A stretch of 36,499 nucleotides of DNA from Candidatus Omnitrophota bacterium (GCA_003598135.1 QZKA01000009.1:1-36499), one strand, 5' to 3'. Positions 23,601 to 30,546 are shown, numbered from the stretch's first letter. The notes: generated from the sequence alone by a model not told the origin. Numbers and translations: made by a program.

Positions 23601-25991
23601 GTTGATTTAATGGAAGAAGGCTGGAAAAAATGGGAAGCAACAAAAGAAACCACTACCGTTCTTACTAAAGGCTTTTCCGGTAATGTTTCTAATCAGGGTA
23701 TAGGCTCAGCCCGTTATTTAGTAGATGTAGCTGGCGGCGAAAGGGAATTTGGCATACTCGCAGGTGATAAAATGGGGCCGGCAGCCTTAAATAGGCCGAT
23801 AAGAGAAGGGGTATACGCTGCTCTTAAGGGAGGTGCGTTTAAAAATGGTTTGGTATTTGAGATATGGGATGCCAAGGCCTTTGATGAGCACGGTAATATT
23901 CCATTAGACGAATTACCAGAATTATTCGCTGATGTGGTAGATTCTCTCACTTCCTTAAAAAACACGGCAGACCAAGATTATGTAAGAAACTGCTATACCA
24001 ATGGAGTACTCAGAAATGATTTAGTTACACATCAGAAAGAAAGGTTAGCCCAATTCTTAAAACAATCCGGCTATGTTCCCAGTAAAAGAATATTCCTTGA
24101 TGCCCGAGCTGATGAACCTGCAATCCATCTTTATCTTGCTGATTCCGACCGCTTTAATATCAAGCAGGTCTGGAGCAAGACAACAACTGGATGGAATATT
24201 GAGATGCCGAAGGATTATTTAGATAAACCGGTGCTAGGCAGCTCTGTTACCAAATTAGGAATACTTGCAGGAGGAGAATATATCGGCAAGGACGATCCGG
24301 TTATGGTAGGAAACATGGAACTGATGAGGCATATCTTCGAATTTTTAAGGACGAACCCCTTAATTATTCAGGGCGATATGAATGGTTCGCATTGGTTGGC
24401 AGCTATTCCCACGGCAGCTAAATATGCCGTAGCCAACAAGGAAAGTCACCCTATATTAGTAGGTTTGAAGTATACCTTATCTAATGATGGCAAGGCCTTA
24501 GCCAGCGTCGAGGATATTTTTGGCAGTAGGGCCTATAGTACTATCAGAAACAAGATGTTCAAATTTGACTTTGAGTTTAAGAAAGCTCAGTTAGGCGGAC
24601 AGTTTGAGCCTTATGGAACTAACTGGCGGACAGTGGAAGCATCCTATCCTTTGGCCAAGCTGCTTAGGGCACTTCAGAGTCCGGAATCACCTTTCTTGGT
24701 GAAGAATAAGCCTGAAGCGGATAGGGCCACGAGACCTATTGGGATAGCAGGCGAGATAGTCAACCTTATTAATACAGCCACTGCATCTAGCTCGCCCATA
24801 ACAATTAACCCGATACGTACGCCTCTTGTCGGTGGGAACTGGAAGATGGCGTTAGCAAGCGAAACAGATGCAGTTAAATTGTTAGAACAGCTTGCGGCAC
24901 AGATTGGTAATAGTGAGGGCGTTGAGACGGTGATTGCACCGTCTGTATTACATATACCTGCTGTGTCAGCTGCTTTGAAGAAGTTAGTAGCGCAGCATAA
25001 AGTCGCTGAAGGCGCAATAAAGATCGCCGCTCAGAATATGTATTCAGAAGAAAAAGGCGCTTTTACCGGTGGTACATCTGCGGCTCAACTCTCAGGTTAC
25101 TACGGTGTATCTCACGTTATCCTCGGACATTCTGAGGTAAGGAGAAATAAAAACCAGGAACCAACCGGCGAATCAAGCGCAAATGTGAATAGAAAAGCTA
25201 TCGCCGCCCTCAAGAGTCAGCTTATACCGATTGTGTGCGTAGGTGAGAGCGATGCCGAACGCACTGCGGGGAAAGAAAAACCCGTAGTAGAACAAATGCT
25301 TAGAGCCAGCCTTGCCGGTATTTCTGCGCAAGACGCGGCGAACATAGTTGTTGCCTATGAACCGGTATGGGCCATTGGAACAGGAAAGTCCGCAACTGCC
25401 GCACAGGCACAAGAGATGCACTTTTTTATCAGGTCGATACTTACGGACATGTTTGGTGCTGAAACTTCAGTTAAGATGCGCATATTATACGGCGGAAGCG
25501 TTACCGCAGATAATATCGCAGGACTCAAGGTAGAGCCTGACATTGACGGAGCGTTAGTTGGCGGTGCGAGTTTGAGACCGGATAATTTCGGCAGCATTGT
25601 AAAAATTACTTCCGGAGCTCAGAGCAGCTCGCCGATAGCGCCAAATGAGACGGTCGGTGGTATTGACTTACGTACCATCTCGTTGAGTACCCAGCCCATG
25701 GGGAATCTCTCAGGGCTCAATTTCAGCTTGCCAAGATTGAGTAACGCAGAAAAAATCAACCTCGGCAGCGAATTCGCCCAGATTCAAAAGATGCTTAAGG
25801 CAGGCATTACTCCTTCAGGAGAACGATTGAAGGAATACGTTGCTGCCTGTTATCAAAAGGGCGTACTTAAGGAGCACACAGATGAAATAGTTGCTTCTTT
25901 GGTTAATATTTGTAAACTGGAGGAGGAACGGGTAGATACTTCTACTACTGAGTTTAAAGAAGTGCTTTTGATGTTGGATTCAATGCGTTAA
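20634..25991 (+). CDS. Giant exported protein: Omnitrophota-type N-domain, degenerate FBPA, FBP aldolase/phosphatase, triosephosphate isomerase, C-domain
   Basis: 1785 aa. 1-26 signal peptide (KKVFSLLIVLTFIV core). 30-340 conserved N-domain that I associate with Omnitrophota. 411-815 an FBP aldolase/phosphatase-like domain that has lost its ligands: GDD is GTD (472-474), the YxGKDD motif is gone, only Y720 and K724 remain near that place. 840-1350 a second FBPA: Asp851 and His858 (DxxxxxxH), Asp906-Asp907, FSGNV, Asp1045, and Tyr1216-Ile-Gly-Lys1219-Asp-Asp with the Schiff-base lysine. 1397-1660 complete triosephosphate isomerase: Asn1402, Lys1404, His1499, Glu1576, YGGSV. 1672-1785 C-domain. 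Ser-rich linkers (SSSPI) sit at 348-354, 1384-1389 and 1664-1668, and ASSP at 400-403. GGGAGGA at 20621-20627 is the ribosome binding site. TIM plus FBPA would turn triose phosphates into fructose 6-phosphate. Export is predicted, not shown. Confidence 0.85.
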   Translation: MKASGLKKVFSLLIVLTFIVQQTGFAQAVSQLDISKYMTGFSGPEKFRPIQLRYFSYNPLTDTFQVLIDKGDVKNASDSQVREKGQELLKYFLVGIALPDENFWVNLRPDSENEIINQELAKTDVGKVLLEADLQLKKDVARFTSPETVEGAVYWNELSKKAAALFGSENVTMPTLIRPWIIPAEVIIRESGPSAFVYKATLKVMLEQDHLKNSATFNFSDKRLKTLNEYSAQLIRQSIIPQLTKEVNSSPKYAALRQVFNSLILARWFKGKFAGTHGVYASLINSGNLQGLTSAQPWSKSDYFSQYQKSVTNGEYHVTKEINGAFRTFFSGGIALRNELQMPRLGASSSSSPIGTFIGSNPLITRALGNGMVSLTGKAEGGQLLPSLITSLFTGGKRIASSPLQIRKDFSVPEGQPKGFFTNDYHSYRISELFSSSIEKIPDAVVNAVRNQLNQDIAQGKILSAVVKDFGGTDIDVQVTHRYGELNAAVQRLIIEALKAGALKAQELGLLKQGIIVNSMSLADLAKAMRLKYQTHSITERKSEPVVIVKMVGAGIGAANVKLYHEFFMPGSTPLQKLGFTPTGKVGVRGFRAIVRRTDDVLKGNFNGPVWEFENSSAFEDTKGTKYLSKNEGLELLALASQPNDFLITSVYAVEGSTLPSTEPVISVVYQPVYGEAGNLRSLNPTFICRSQSGADAVGGIASMFYDVNFVPGGDNGERYVVTKPVTLNEARIAPKEGVAHVVVYGWQSKDNGAIPTEKDGIIDHVAINPPALGPERRLADWLASIMTTHQWDQPYLSPFAAQERVDPLRNKQSHLFTRAPKEADIDPVMNEVEAKVANGQYLSVTDDKADMGGKFGHNFTPEYMLAIDRATTMEAAELGKLSDGNIIGFTDKARLKRGTTVSIGDDSHILMLGDKSRNSSEGHQLSFLAFTRGYLAAVVSGEKPYGLAQDFAGKEAKAAMANPYFYSRFNTRFFEILRQVMPLDHMRMVDLMEEGWKKWEATKETTTVLTKGFSGNVSNQGIGSARYLVDVAGGEREFGILAGDKMGPAALNRPIREGVYAALKGGAFKNGLVFEIWDAKAFDEHGNIPLDELPELFADVVDSLTSLKNTADQDYVRNCYTNGVLRNDLVTHQKERLAQFLKQSGYVPSKRIFLDARADEPAIHLYLADSDRFNIKQVWSKTTTGWNIEMPKDYLDKPVLGSSVTKLGILAGGEYIGKDDPVMVGNMELMRHIFEFLRTNPLIIQGDMNGSHWLAAIPTAAKYAVANKESHPILVGLKYTLSNDGKALASVEDIFGSRAYSTIRNKMFKFDFEFKKAQLGGQFEPYGTNWRTVEASYPLAKLLRALQSPESPFLVKNKPEADRATRPIGIAGEIVNLINTATASSSPITINPIRTPLVGGNWKMALASETDAVKLLEQLAAQIGNSEGVETVIAPSVLHIPAVSAALKKLVAQHKVAEGAIKIAAQNMYSEEKGAFTGGTSAAQLSGYYGVSHVILGHSEVRRNKNQEPTGESSANVNRKAIAALKSQLIPIVCVGESDAERTAGKEKPVVEQMLRASLAGISAQDAANIVVAYEPVWAIGTGKSATAAQAQEMHFFIRSILTDMFGAETSVKMRILYGGSVTADNIAGLKVEPDIDGALVGGASLRPDNFGSIVKITSGAQSSSPIAPNETVGGIDLRTISLSTQPMGNLSGLNFSLPRLSNAEKINLGSEFAQIQKMLKAGITPSGERLKEYVAACYQKGVLKEHTDEIVASLVNICKLEEERVDTSTTEFKEVLLMLDSMR

Positions 25992-26010
25992 GAGAGGAAC
26001 TAATTGCCAA

Positions 26011-26052
26011 AACGGCAAGCCGACGCGAGAGTGTCAGCTTGCCGTTTTTTTT
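26011..26052 (+). terminator. Rho-independent terminator of the giant gene
   Basis: Stem AACGGCAAGC (26011-26020) pairs with GCTTGCCGTT (26037-26046), followed by a run of eight T. It is 20 bases after the stop codon and closes the transcription unit. Confidence 0.9.
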
Positions 26053-26064
26053 GAGGATGCCAAG

Positions 26065-26182
26065 AAAACTTTCCGGCTTAAGTCCTCGCTAGCGCTTGGG
26101 ATAAGTTTTTTAGCACCGCAGCATTTGAAGAAAAAATGAAGGGCTGCGGTGTAAATTGCTTGAAGTCAGAGAGGGCAATTTA
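26065..26182. repeat. Three consecutive hairpins after the terminator
   Basis: Perfect inverted pairs: AAAACTT 26065-26071 with AAGTTTT 26103-26109 (enclosing CGCTAGCG), CACCGCAGC 26114-26122 with 26143-26151, and TAAATTGC 26152-26159 with 26175-26182. They stand back to back without gaps longer than five bases. No ORF is present. They may be part of an RNA or decayed mobile DNA. Confidence 0.65.
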
Positions 26183-26446
26183 TGCGAAGGCCCCCATTGC
26201 ATCATTCTGCTGCATCCAATGGGGGTCCAACTCGTTTATTCTAATTCGTTGAAGTTGGAGAAATCGTTATTTTACTCGACTCCCCACAGTGGCAGGTTGT
26301 TCCCTATAAGTTAATGCGCAGGCCCCCATTGCATCATTCTGCTGCATCCAATGGGGGTCCAACCCGTCTATTCTATTTCGTTGAAGTTGGAGGAATCGCT
26401 GTTTTACTTGACTCCCCACAGAGGGAGATTAGTCCCCTATAAGCTA
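26182..26446 (-). repeat. Two tandem 132-bp repeats abutting tRNA-Leu
   Basis: Units 26182-26313 and 26314-26446, about nine-tenths identical by eye. Each carries a perfect hairpin arm pair (GGCCCCCATTG / CAATGGGGGTCC, identical in both units) and CCAAC...GTTGG. Read on the minus strand they follow the tRNA: its 3' end CCTCCGC is echoed as CCTGCGC and CCTTCGC at the ends of the two units. No coding potential is seen. The layout suggests repeated insertion at, or duplication from, the tRNA 3' end. Confidence 0.8.
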
Positions 26447-26448
26447 AT

Positions 26449-26530
26449 GCGGAGGGAGGGAGTTGAACCCTCATGAGGTTACCCCCACAGCGCCCTGAAC
26501 GCTGCGTGTCTGCCATTTCACCACCTCCGC
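26449..26530 (-). tRNA. tRNA-Leu (anticodon CAG)
   Basis: 82 nt on the minus strand. The acceptor stem is GCGGAGG with CCTCCGC. The anticodon stem CAGCG/CGCTG holds loop TTCAGGG, giving anticodon CAG. A long variable arm as expected for a class II tRNA precedes the T arm GAGGG-TTCAACT-CCCTC. CCA is not encoded. It is the only tRNA seen in the window. Confidence 0.92.
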
Positions 26531-26900
26531 GTTTTTTTGTATTGAGTATCGCGTATAGAGTATTGAGTAAATAAACTGTTCGGCAAATCCTAAACGAGCC
26601 CCAAATCGCAAATTCCAAAACTCAAATCTCAAACAAATCCCAATGTCCAAATGACCAATGACCGAAACTGGTCTGTTTTGGTGATTCGGTGATTGGGATT
26701 TGGAACTTATTTGTGATTTGCCTGCCTGCCCTGACTGCCGTCAGGCAGGCGTCAGGCAGGGTATTTGTTGCTTTGTCATTACCATCGATACCTAAAGCCT
26801 TAACCTTGACCTTACTAAGCCTTAGCCTAGACCTTGACCTTTTATAGTTAACTTGCGTTCTATAAGTATATCCCAGCCGCTACTTTCTGTCAAATACAAA
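26531..26900 (-). repeat. Intergenic composite repeat, gap 4, reverse orientation
   Basis: About 370 bases without a gene. From left to right: 26539-26600 is the reverse complement of the gap 2 tail. Then CAAATTCCAAAACTC words, a centre CAATGACCGAAAC at about 26656, and the mirror half TTGGGATTTGGAAC. A palindrome GCCTGCCTG / CAGGCAGGC at 26720-26750 follows, then GGTATTTG and hexamers (CCTTAACCTTGACC) at 26791-26842. The order is the mirror image of gap 2, so the element occurs in both orientations. Confidence 0.78.
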
Positions 26901-26904
26901 AGCG

Positions 26905-26933
26905 TTGCTGCTGCCAGTAATTATTGCTATAAT
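26905..26933 (+). promoter_or_regulatory. Extended -10 promoter for the AEC transporter and smpB
   Basis: TTGCTG at 26905-26910, 17-base spacer, TATAAT at 26928-26933 preceded by TGC. Start expected near 26940, giving a leader of about 20 bases that contains AAGGAGAG (26948-26955), the ribosome binding site that fixes ATG 26959 as the start. Confidence 0.78.
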
Positions 26934-26958
26934 AATACCCCTATCGCAAGGAGAGAAG

Positions 26959-27915
26959 ATGATTTTTGAGGCCTTTACGATCACTACAAAGGCAGTCGTA
27001 CAGATACTTATTTTGGGCGGTTTCGGCTATTTTTTGCGCAAGCATAATATCTTATCAGATAGAGGGTTAAATGCGTTAAGCCGCCTGGTAATCAACTTTA
27101 CCCTGCCATTATTGATCTTTGCGCAATTAGTCAAAGAATTTAGTTTCAGGCTTTATCCTGAATGGTGGATTTTTCCTTTGCTGAGTATCGCTATCACGCT
27201 GTTTGGGTTTTTGGTGGGGTGGCTGGTGAGCGTGTTTATAGAAGGCACCCAGAAGAAACTTCAGTTTTTAAGCCTGGTTTCTTTTCAGAACTCAGGGTAT
27301 CTGCCGCTTGCGATGATAGCCGCGATTTTACCGGCTTCCCTGGCTTCGACGATGTTCATTTATCTTTTTTTGTTCCTTCTTGGCTTCAATCTGGTAATGT
27401 GGTCTCTGGGCCCGTATATGCTTTCTTTCTCAAAGGAGACGAAGTTTGAAGCTGTGAACCTGTTTAATATGCCGGTTATTGCCTCGCTTTTAGGCCTTGT
27501 GTTTGTGTATCTTGGCTGGAACAAATTTTTTTCCGGCACCGTAGTAAGGCCTTTATACTTGATTGGAGACAGCACCATGCCGCTTGCACTTTTAGTAGTG
27601 GGAGCTGACCTTGCACAACTGAAATTCGAGCGCATCGATAAGAAGGCGATGTTCCTATTGTGCCTTGTAAAACTACTCATCCTGCCGGCCCTGGGGCTGG
27701 CAATAATCTTGCCTTTTAAGCTTACCGGGCTTTTAGGCTTATTGATCCTGATTCAGCTCTCGGTTCCCTCGGCAACATCGCTTTCAGTCATTGCCAGGCA
27801 TTACCATAAAGAGGACCTTTTAATCAGCCAGGGCATCTTTTTTAGCCATATCGCAAGCATCCTGACGATTCCGCTATTTTTGAGTATATATTTTGCTGCG
27901 GTTATGATACAATGA
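26959..27915 (+). CDS. AEC (auxin efflux carrier) family transporter
   Basis: About 318-aa membrane protein of the AEC/bile-acid-arsenite-riboflavin superfamily. Around ten hydrophobic segments are visible, with the N-terminal half rich in GGFGYFLRK and SRLVINFTLPLLIF, a hallmark of the family. The C-terminal half repeats the fold (RPLYLIGDSTMPLALLVVGA). Bacterial members export small organic anions or malonate; the substrate here is unknown. A TTG 54 bases upstream is in frame, but AAGGAGAG at 26948-26955 places the start at ATG 26959, and the upstream codons cover the promoter. Its stop overlaps smpB by four bases. Confidence 0.87.
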   Translation: MIFEAFTITTKAVVQILILGGFGYFLRKHNILSDRGLNALSRLVINFTLPLLIFAQLVKEFSFRLYPEWWIFPLLSIAITLFGFLVGWLVSVFIEGTQKKLQFLSLVSFQNSGYLPLAMIAAILPASLASTMFIYLFLFLLGFNLVMWSLGPYMLSFSKETKFEAVNLFNMPVIASLLGLVFVYLGWNKFFSGTVVRPLYLIGDSTMPLALLVVGADLAQLKFERIDKKAMFLLCLVKLLILPALGLAIILPFKLTGLLGLLILIQLSVPSATSLSVIARHYHKEDLLISQGIFFSHIASILTIPLFLSIYFAAVMIQ

Positions 27916-28373
27916 AGAAAATTCTTGCGAGCAACCGACAGGCTCAACGGGATTACGAAGTCCTAGAGACGCTTGAATGCGGGATAGAGTTAAAGGGCAG
28001 CGAAGTCAAGTCGGTTCGCGCCGGTAAGGTGAATTTAAAGGAAAGCTTTGCCTGCGTCGAACGCAACGAAGTGGTTTTGTACAATACGCATATAAGTCCT
28101 TACGAGCAGGCAAGTTATTTAAACGTTGAGCCTACGCGCGTAAGAAAACTCCTGCTGCATAAAAATCAGATTATCAGGTTAATCGGCAAGGTCGCACAAA
28201 AAGGTTTTACGCTTATTCCTCTTGATATGTATTTTAGCGACCGCGGATTGGTGAAGGTGACCCTTGCGTTGTGCAAGGGCAAGAAGCTCTTTGACCGTAG
28301 GGACGACATCAGGCGACGGGAGGCAGACCTCTCGATTCGCAGAGCTCTTAAAGACCGAAGAAGGAATTCGTAA
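27912..28373 (+). CDS. smpB: SsrA-binding protein SmpB
   Basis: Binds tmRNA and brings it to stalled ribosomes in trans-translation; 153 aa, normal length. The OB-fold core begins ILASNRQAQRDYEVLETLEC and contains IELKGSEVKSVRAGKVNLKE, both strongly conserved. FTLIPLDMYF and GLVKVTLALCKGKKLFDRR complete it, and the basic C-terminal tail (RREADLSIRRALKDRR) is the part that enters the decoding site. It overlaps the AEC gene by four bases. Its RNA partner tmRNA follows after a repeat-filled gap of 214 bases. Confidence 0.97.
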   Translation: MKKILASNRQAQRDYEVLETLECGIELKGSEVKSVRAGKVNLKESFACVERNEVVLYNTHISPYEQASYLNVEPTRVRKLLLHKNQIIRLIGKVAQKGFTLIPLDMYFSDRGLVKVTLALCKGKKLFDRRDDIRRREADLSIRRALKDRRRNS

Positions 28374-28566
28374 ATAAATGATAAATAAAATACCAAATTC
28401 CAAATACCAAATCACAAATAAGCTCCAAATCACAATCACCGAATCACTGAAACAAGCATGCGTTGGTCATTGGTCATTTGAACATTGGGATTTATTTGGA
28501 ATTTGACATTTGTGATTTGATCATTTATTTTTCATTGGTGCTTTGGTATTTGTCATTATCGGTTGG
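28374..28566 (+). repeat. Intergenic repeat, gap 5, between smpB and tmRNA
   Basis: Long imperfect inverted repeat. Left half: ATACCAAATTCCAAATACC and words such as CTCCAAATCACAATCACCG. Centre: AATCACTGAAACAAGC. Right half: TTGGGATTTATTTGGAATTT and TTGACATTTGTGATTTG, closing with GGTATTTGTCATTATC. The last words overlap a possible -35 (TTGGTA 28543-28548) with TATATT at 28567-28572, a weak candidate promoter for tmRNA. Confidence 0.68.
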
Positions 28567-28587
28567 TATATTTTATTTTGACACGAA

Positions 28588-28981
28588 GGGGGTGAAAGGG
28601 CTCGACTTAAGCCTGAGGGCAGAAGTAGCATGCTGCGGATGCAAGGTGGGCCGCGTTAACAATCCTTGCAAACTATAAACGCAAACACACCAGTGTTTAG
28701 TCGGATGCCAATGGCAACATTGGTACCGGCTGGCGTTTCAGTCCCGCTTTTTAATTAAGCGGGCCTCTCTTTAGGTTGCCTGTGGCCTAAAAGAGAGCCG
28801 GAAGCAGGCTGGCCTTGGCACATCCGCCTTTATAGGCCAGGGCGAGATTCAAAAAAGGCTGCGCCTCGGTGTATCTTGTTTATTGGAGCCATCGGGGTTA
28901 AGCGTAAAAAATAAACTAAGCATGTAGCGACTTTTGTCTTATGTCTTAAGGACGCCGGTTCAATTCCGGCCACCTCCACCA
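28588..28981 (+). ncRNA. ssrA: Transfer-messenger RNA (tmRNA)
   Basis: 394 nt, single-piece. The acceptor arm pairs GGGGGTG (28588-28594) with CACCTCC before the encoded CCA (ending at 28981), allowing one G-U pair. The 3' T arm is GCCGGTTCAATTCCGGC, and the 5' D-like end begins AAAGGGCTCGACT. A first pseudoknot stem TGCAAGG / CCTTGCA precedes AACTATAAAC and a plausible resume codon GCA at 28681. From there an open frame of 25 codons ends at TAA 28756-28758, in the loop-side of a CCCGCTT/AAGCGGG hairpin: ANTPVFSRMPM..PLFN. The C-terminus lacks the usual LAA-type degron, so the resume site should be tested. Being just downstream of smpB supports the identification. Confidence 0.88.
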
Positions 28982-28986
28982 AAATT

Positions 28987-29071
28987 TTCCGACAAGGAAA
29001 ATTTTGGTGGATGCCGCAAAGAGCGTCGCGAGGCGACAAGCCGAGCAGCGAGTGCGGCGCCACCATGCGGT
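28987..29071 (+). repeat. 85-bp perfect direct repeat, copy 1
   Basis: Identical to 29156-29240, 169 bases apart. It begins inside the left arm of the first palindrome and includes GGTGGATGCCGCA, which can pair with TGCGGCGCCACC at its own end, so each copy is itself a large hairpin. Confidence 0.93.
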
Positions 29072-29155
29072 ACTCTCGCAGCACCGCGCAAAACGCGGTG
29101 TAATTCGCCGGAAGAAAAACTATGGCGAATTAAGCGGAGTGCCTAACCGAATGAG

Positions 29156-29240
29156 TTCCGACAAGGAAAATTTTGGTGGATGCCGCAAAGAGCGTCGCGA
29201 GGCGACAAGCCGAGCAGCGAGTGCGGCGCCACCATGCGGT
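29156..29240 (+). repeat. 85-bp perfect direct repeat, copy 2
   Basis: Second copy of 28987-29071. Here the 15-bp left arm is cut to TTCC, and the copy is flanked instead by the 12-bp inverted pair AGTGCCTAACCG / CGGTTAGGCACT. Full identity implies a recent duplication or ongoing conversion. Confidence 0.93.
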
Positions 29241-29457
29241 TAGGCACTTTGCTCGCTATCCGCCTTGTCGGCGGATCACGCTCGCTTGAGTGCCACCAAA
29301 AATTTACTTGTCGTAAATTTTTGGTGGATGCCGCCTCTAGTTTCATGTACTTATTGCACTACCGCGCTTGTCGCGCGGTTTAACGCGCAATAAGTATCCC
29401 GCATCATTTTCTTGTCGAAAATGCTGCGGGACGCAGTGTAATTCGATCTATTGCCCT

Positions 29458-30546
29458 ATGTCTAAAAAATATATCATCGCCATAGTAGCCGTATATTGCA
29501 TTATTGTTGCTGGCTGCGCCACATCGCGGCTGCCTACTGACAATATTCCTCGCTATGCGCTTTACGGAACAAATTACCTGCCTTTAGCTCCTGTCTGCGA
29601 TGCGCAAGACATAGTGCTTGAATACGATCCCTTTACGCAGGTATTGCTTTTGTCAAAAAAAACGCACCGGCTGGCATTACGCGTAGGCGATCCGTTTGCC
29701 CTTGTTGACGGGCAGCTGCATTATTTTGACCACCCGGCAGTGCTGCGCGACGGCACGATAATAATCCCTGAATCATTCAATAGGGGAATATTACAGAGGT
29801 TTTTTATGGATAAGCCTTCTTTGCCTGCGCAGGCCAAGGTTGTGCAACCATCGAGTATCAAGAGGATCGTCATTGATGCCGGCCACGGCGGCAAGGACCC
29901 CGGCGCAATCAGCGCAAGCGGCTTGCGGGAAAAGACGGTAAACCTGGATATTGCCAAGCGCCTTGCTAAGCTGTTAAAAGACGAAGGCTTCTCTGTGTAT
30001 CTGACGCGTTCCACTGATACGTTTGTCCCGCTTTCGGTCAGGACTGCCACCGCAAACAGTTTTAAGGCTGATCTTTTTATCAGTATCCACTCAAACGCAA
30101 ACCGCGTTCGCAGCATGAATGGCTTCGAGGTGTATTATGTGTCCCCGGCAGTTAACGATACTGAGCGCGGTTTTAGTGCAATCGGTAAAGAAATCCCTAG
30201 TGTTAAGGCAGTCGAGCTGGTAAGCGCTTCGCCGCAGCTTAAGGCAACGTTATGGGATATGGTCTATACGCACAACCGTGGCGAATCCATACAGCTGGGC
30301 AGATTGATCTGTAGGTCGGTCGCAGGGGTCCTGGATAATCAGATCCTAGGGCTAAAAGGTGCGCGCTATTACGTCTTGCGCGGGACCGATATGCCGGCAT
30401 TATTGATTGAGGTTGGGTTTCTTTCCAACAGCAGAGAAGAACGGCTGCTAGGCGACGGTTTGTACCGTCAGAGAATTGCACAGGGGATCAATGAAGGCAT
30501 AGTCCGGTATGTGCGCGAATTATCGTTTGCAGAAAAAGAAAATTAA
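29458..30546 (+). CDS. N-acetylmuramoyl-L-alanine amidase lipoprotein (Amidase_3)
   Basis: Cleaves the lactyl-amide bond of peptidoglycan; about 362 aa. Start ATG 29458 gives a lipoprotein signal (KKYIIAIVAVYCIIVAGC) with lipobox cysteine near residue 20; the in-frame codons upstream cover palindromic DNA. The N-terminal 130 residues are a beta-rich region. The catalytic domain begins at about residue 138: IDAGHGGKDPGAIS (zinc His), GLREKTVNLDIA (zinc Glu), LFISIHSNA (zinc His) and LLIEVGFLSN (catalytic Glu). It opens the second long operon and precedes murI by 31 bases, a cell-wall pairing. Confidence 0.92.
   Translation: MSKKYIIAIVAVYCIIVAGCATSRLPTDNIPRYALYGTNYLPLAPVCDAQDIVLEYDPFTQVLLLSKKTHRLALRVGDPFALVDGQLHYFDHPAVLRDGTIIIPESFNRGILQRFFMDKPSLPAQAKVVQPSSIKRIVIDAGHGGKDPGAISASGLREKTVNLDIAKRLAKLLKDEGFSVYLTRSTDTFVPLSVRTATANSFKADLFISIHSNANRVRSMNGFEVYYVSPAVNDTERGFSAIGKEIPSVKAVELVSASPQLKATLWDMVYTHNRGESIQLGRLICRSVAGVLDNQILGLKGARYYVLRGTDMPALLIEVGFLSNSREERLLGDGLYRQRIAQGINEGIVRYVRELSFAEKEN

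Larger units (their letters stand above)
28976..29431. repeat. Array of palindromes with invariant TTGTC/GACAA loops
   Basis: 476 bases between tmRNA and the amidase hold at least five hairpins whose loop is TTGTC or its complement GACAA. Arms: 28976-28990/28996-29010 (15 bp, perfect, left arm begins on the tmRNA CCACC end), 29258-29264/29270-29276, 29293-29307/29313-29327 (15 bp, perfect), 29361-29367/29373-29379 nested within 29348-29357/29387-29396, and 29397-29411/29417-29431 (one mismatch). AGTGCCTAACCG 29138-29149 pairs with 29237-29248. Arm sequences differ while the loop is constant. No credible gene lies here. Confidence 0.85.

Noticed and set aside
26182..26446. CRISPR array
   Set aside because: Only two 132-bp units with diverged content; no short repeat plus unique spacer pattern and no cas gene.
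26373..26618. 81-residue minus-strand ORF
   Set aside because: It runs through tRNA-Leu and the repeat units; composition-driven, no protein likeness.
28573..28587. TTGACA at 28578-28583 as a -35 box for tmRNA
   Set aside because: It lies five bases before the mature 5' end and has no room for a -10 box.
28463..28678. 71-residue ORF across the smpB-tmRNA gap
   Set aside because: It spans repeat DNA and the tmRNA 5' end; no protein likeness.
29004..29243. ORFs inside the palindrome array, both strands
   Set aside because: They are translations of the 85-bp duplicated hairpins and have no family features.
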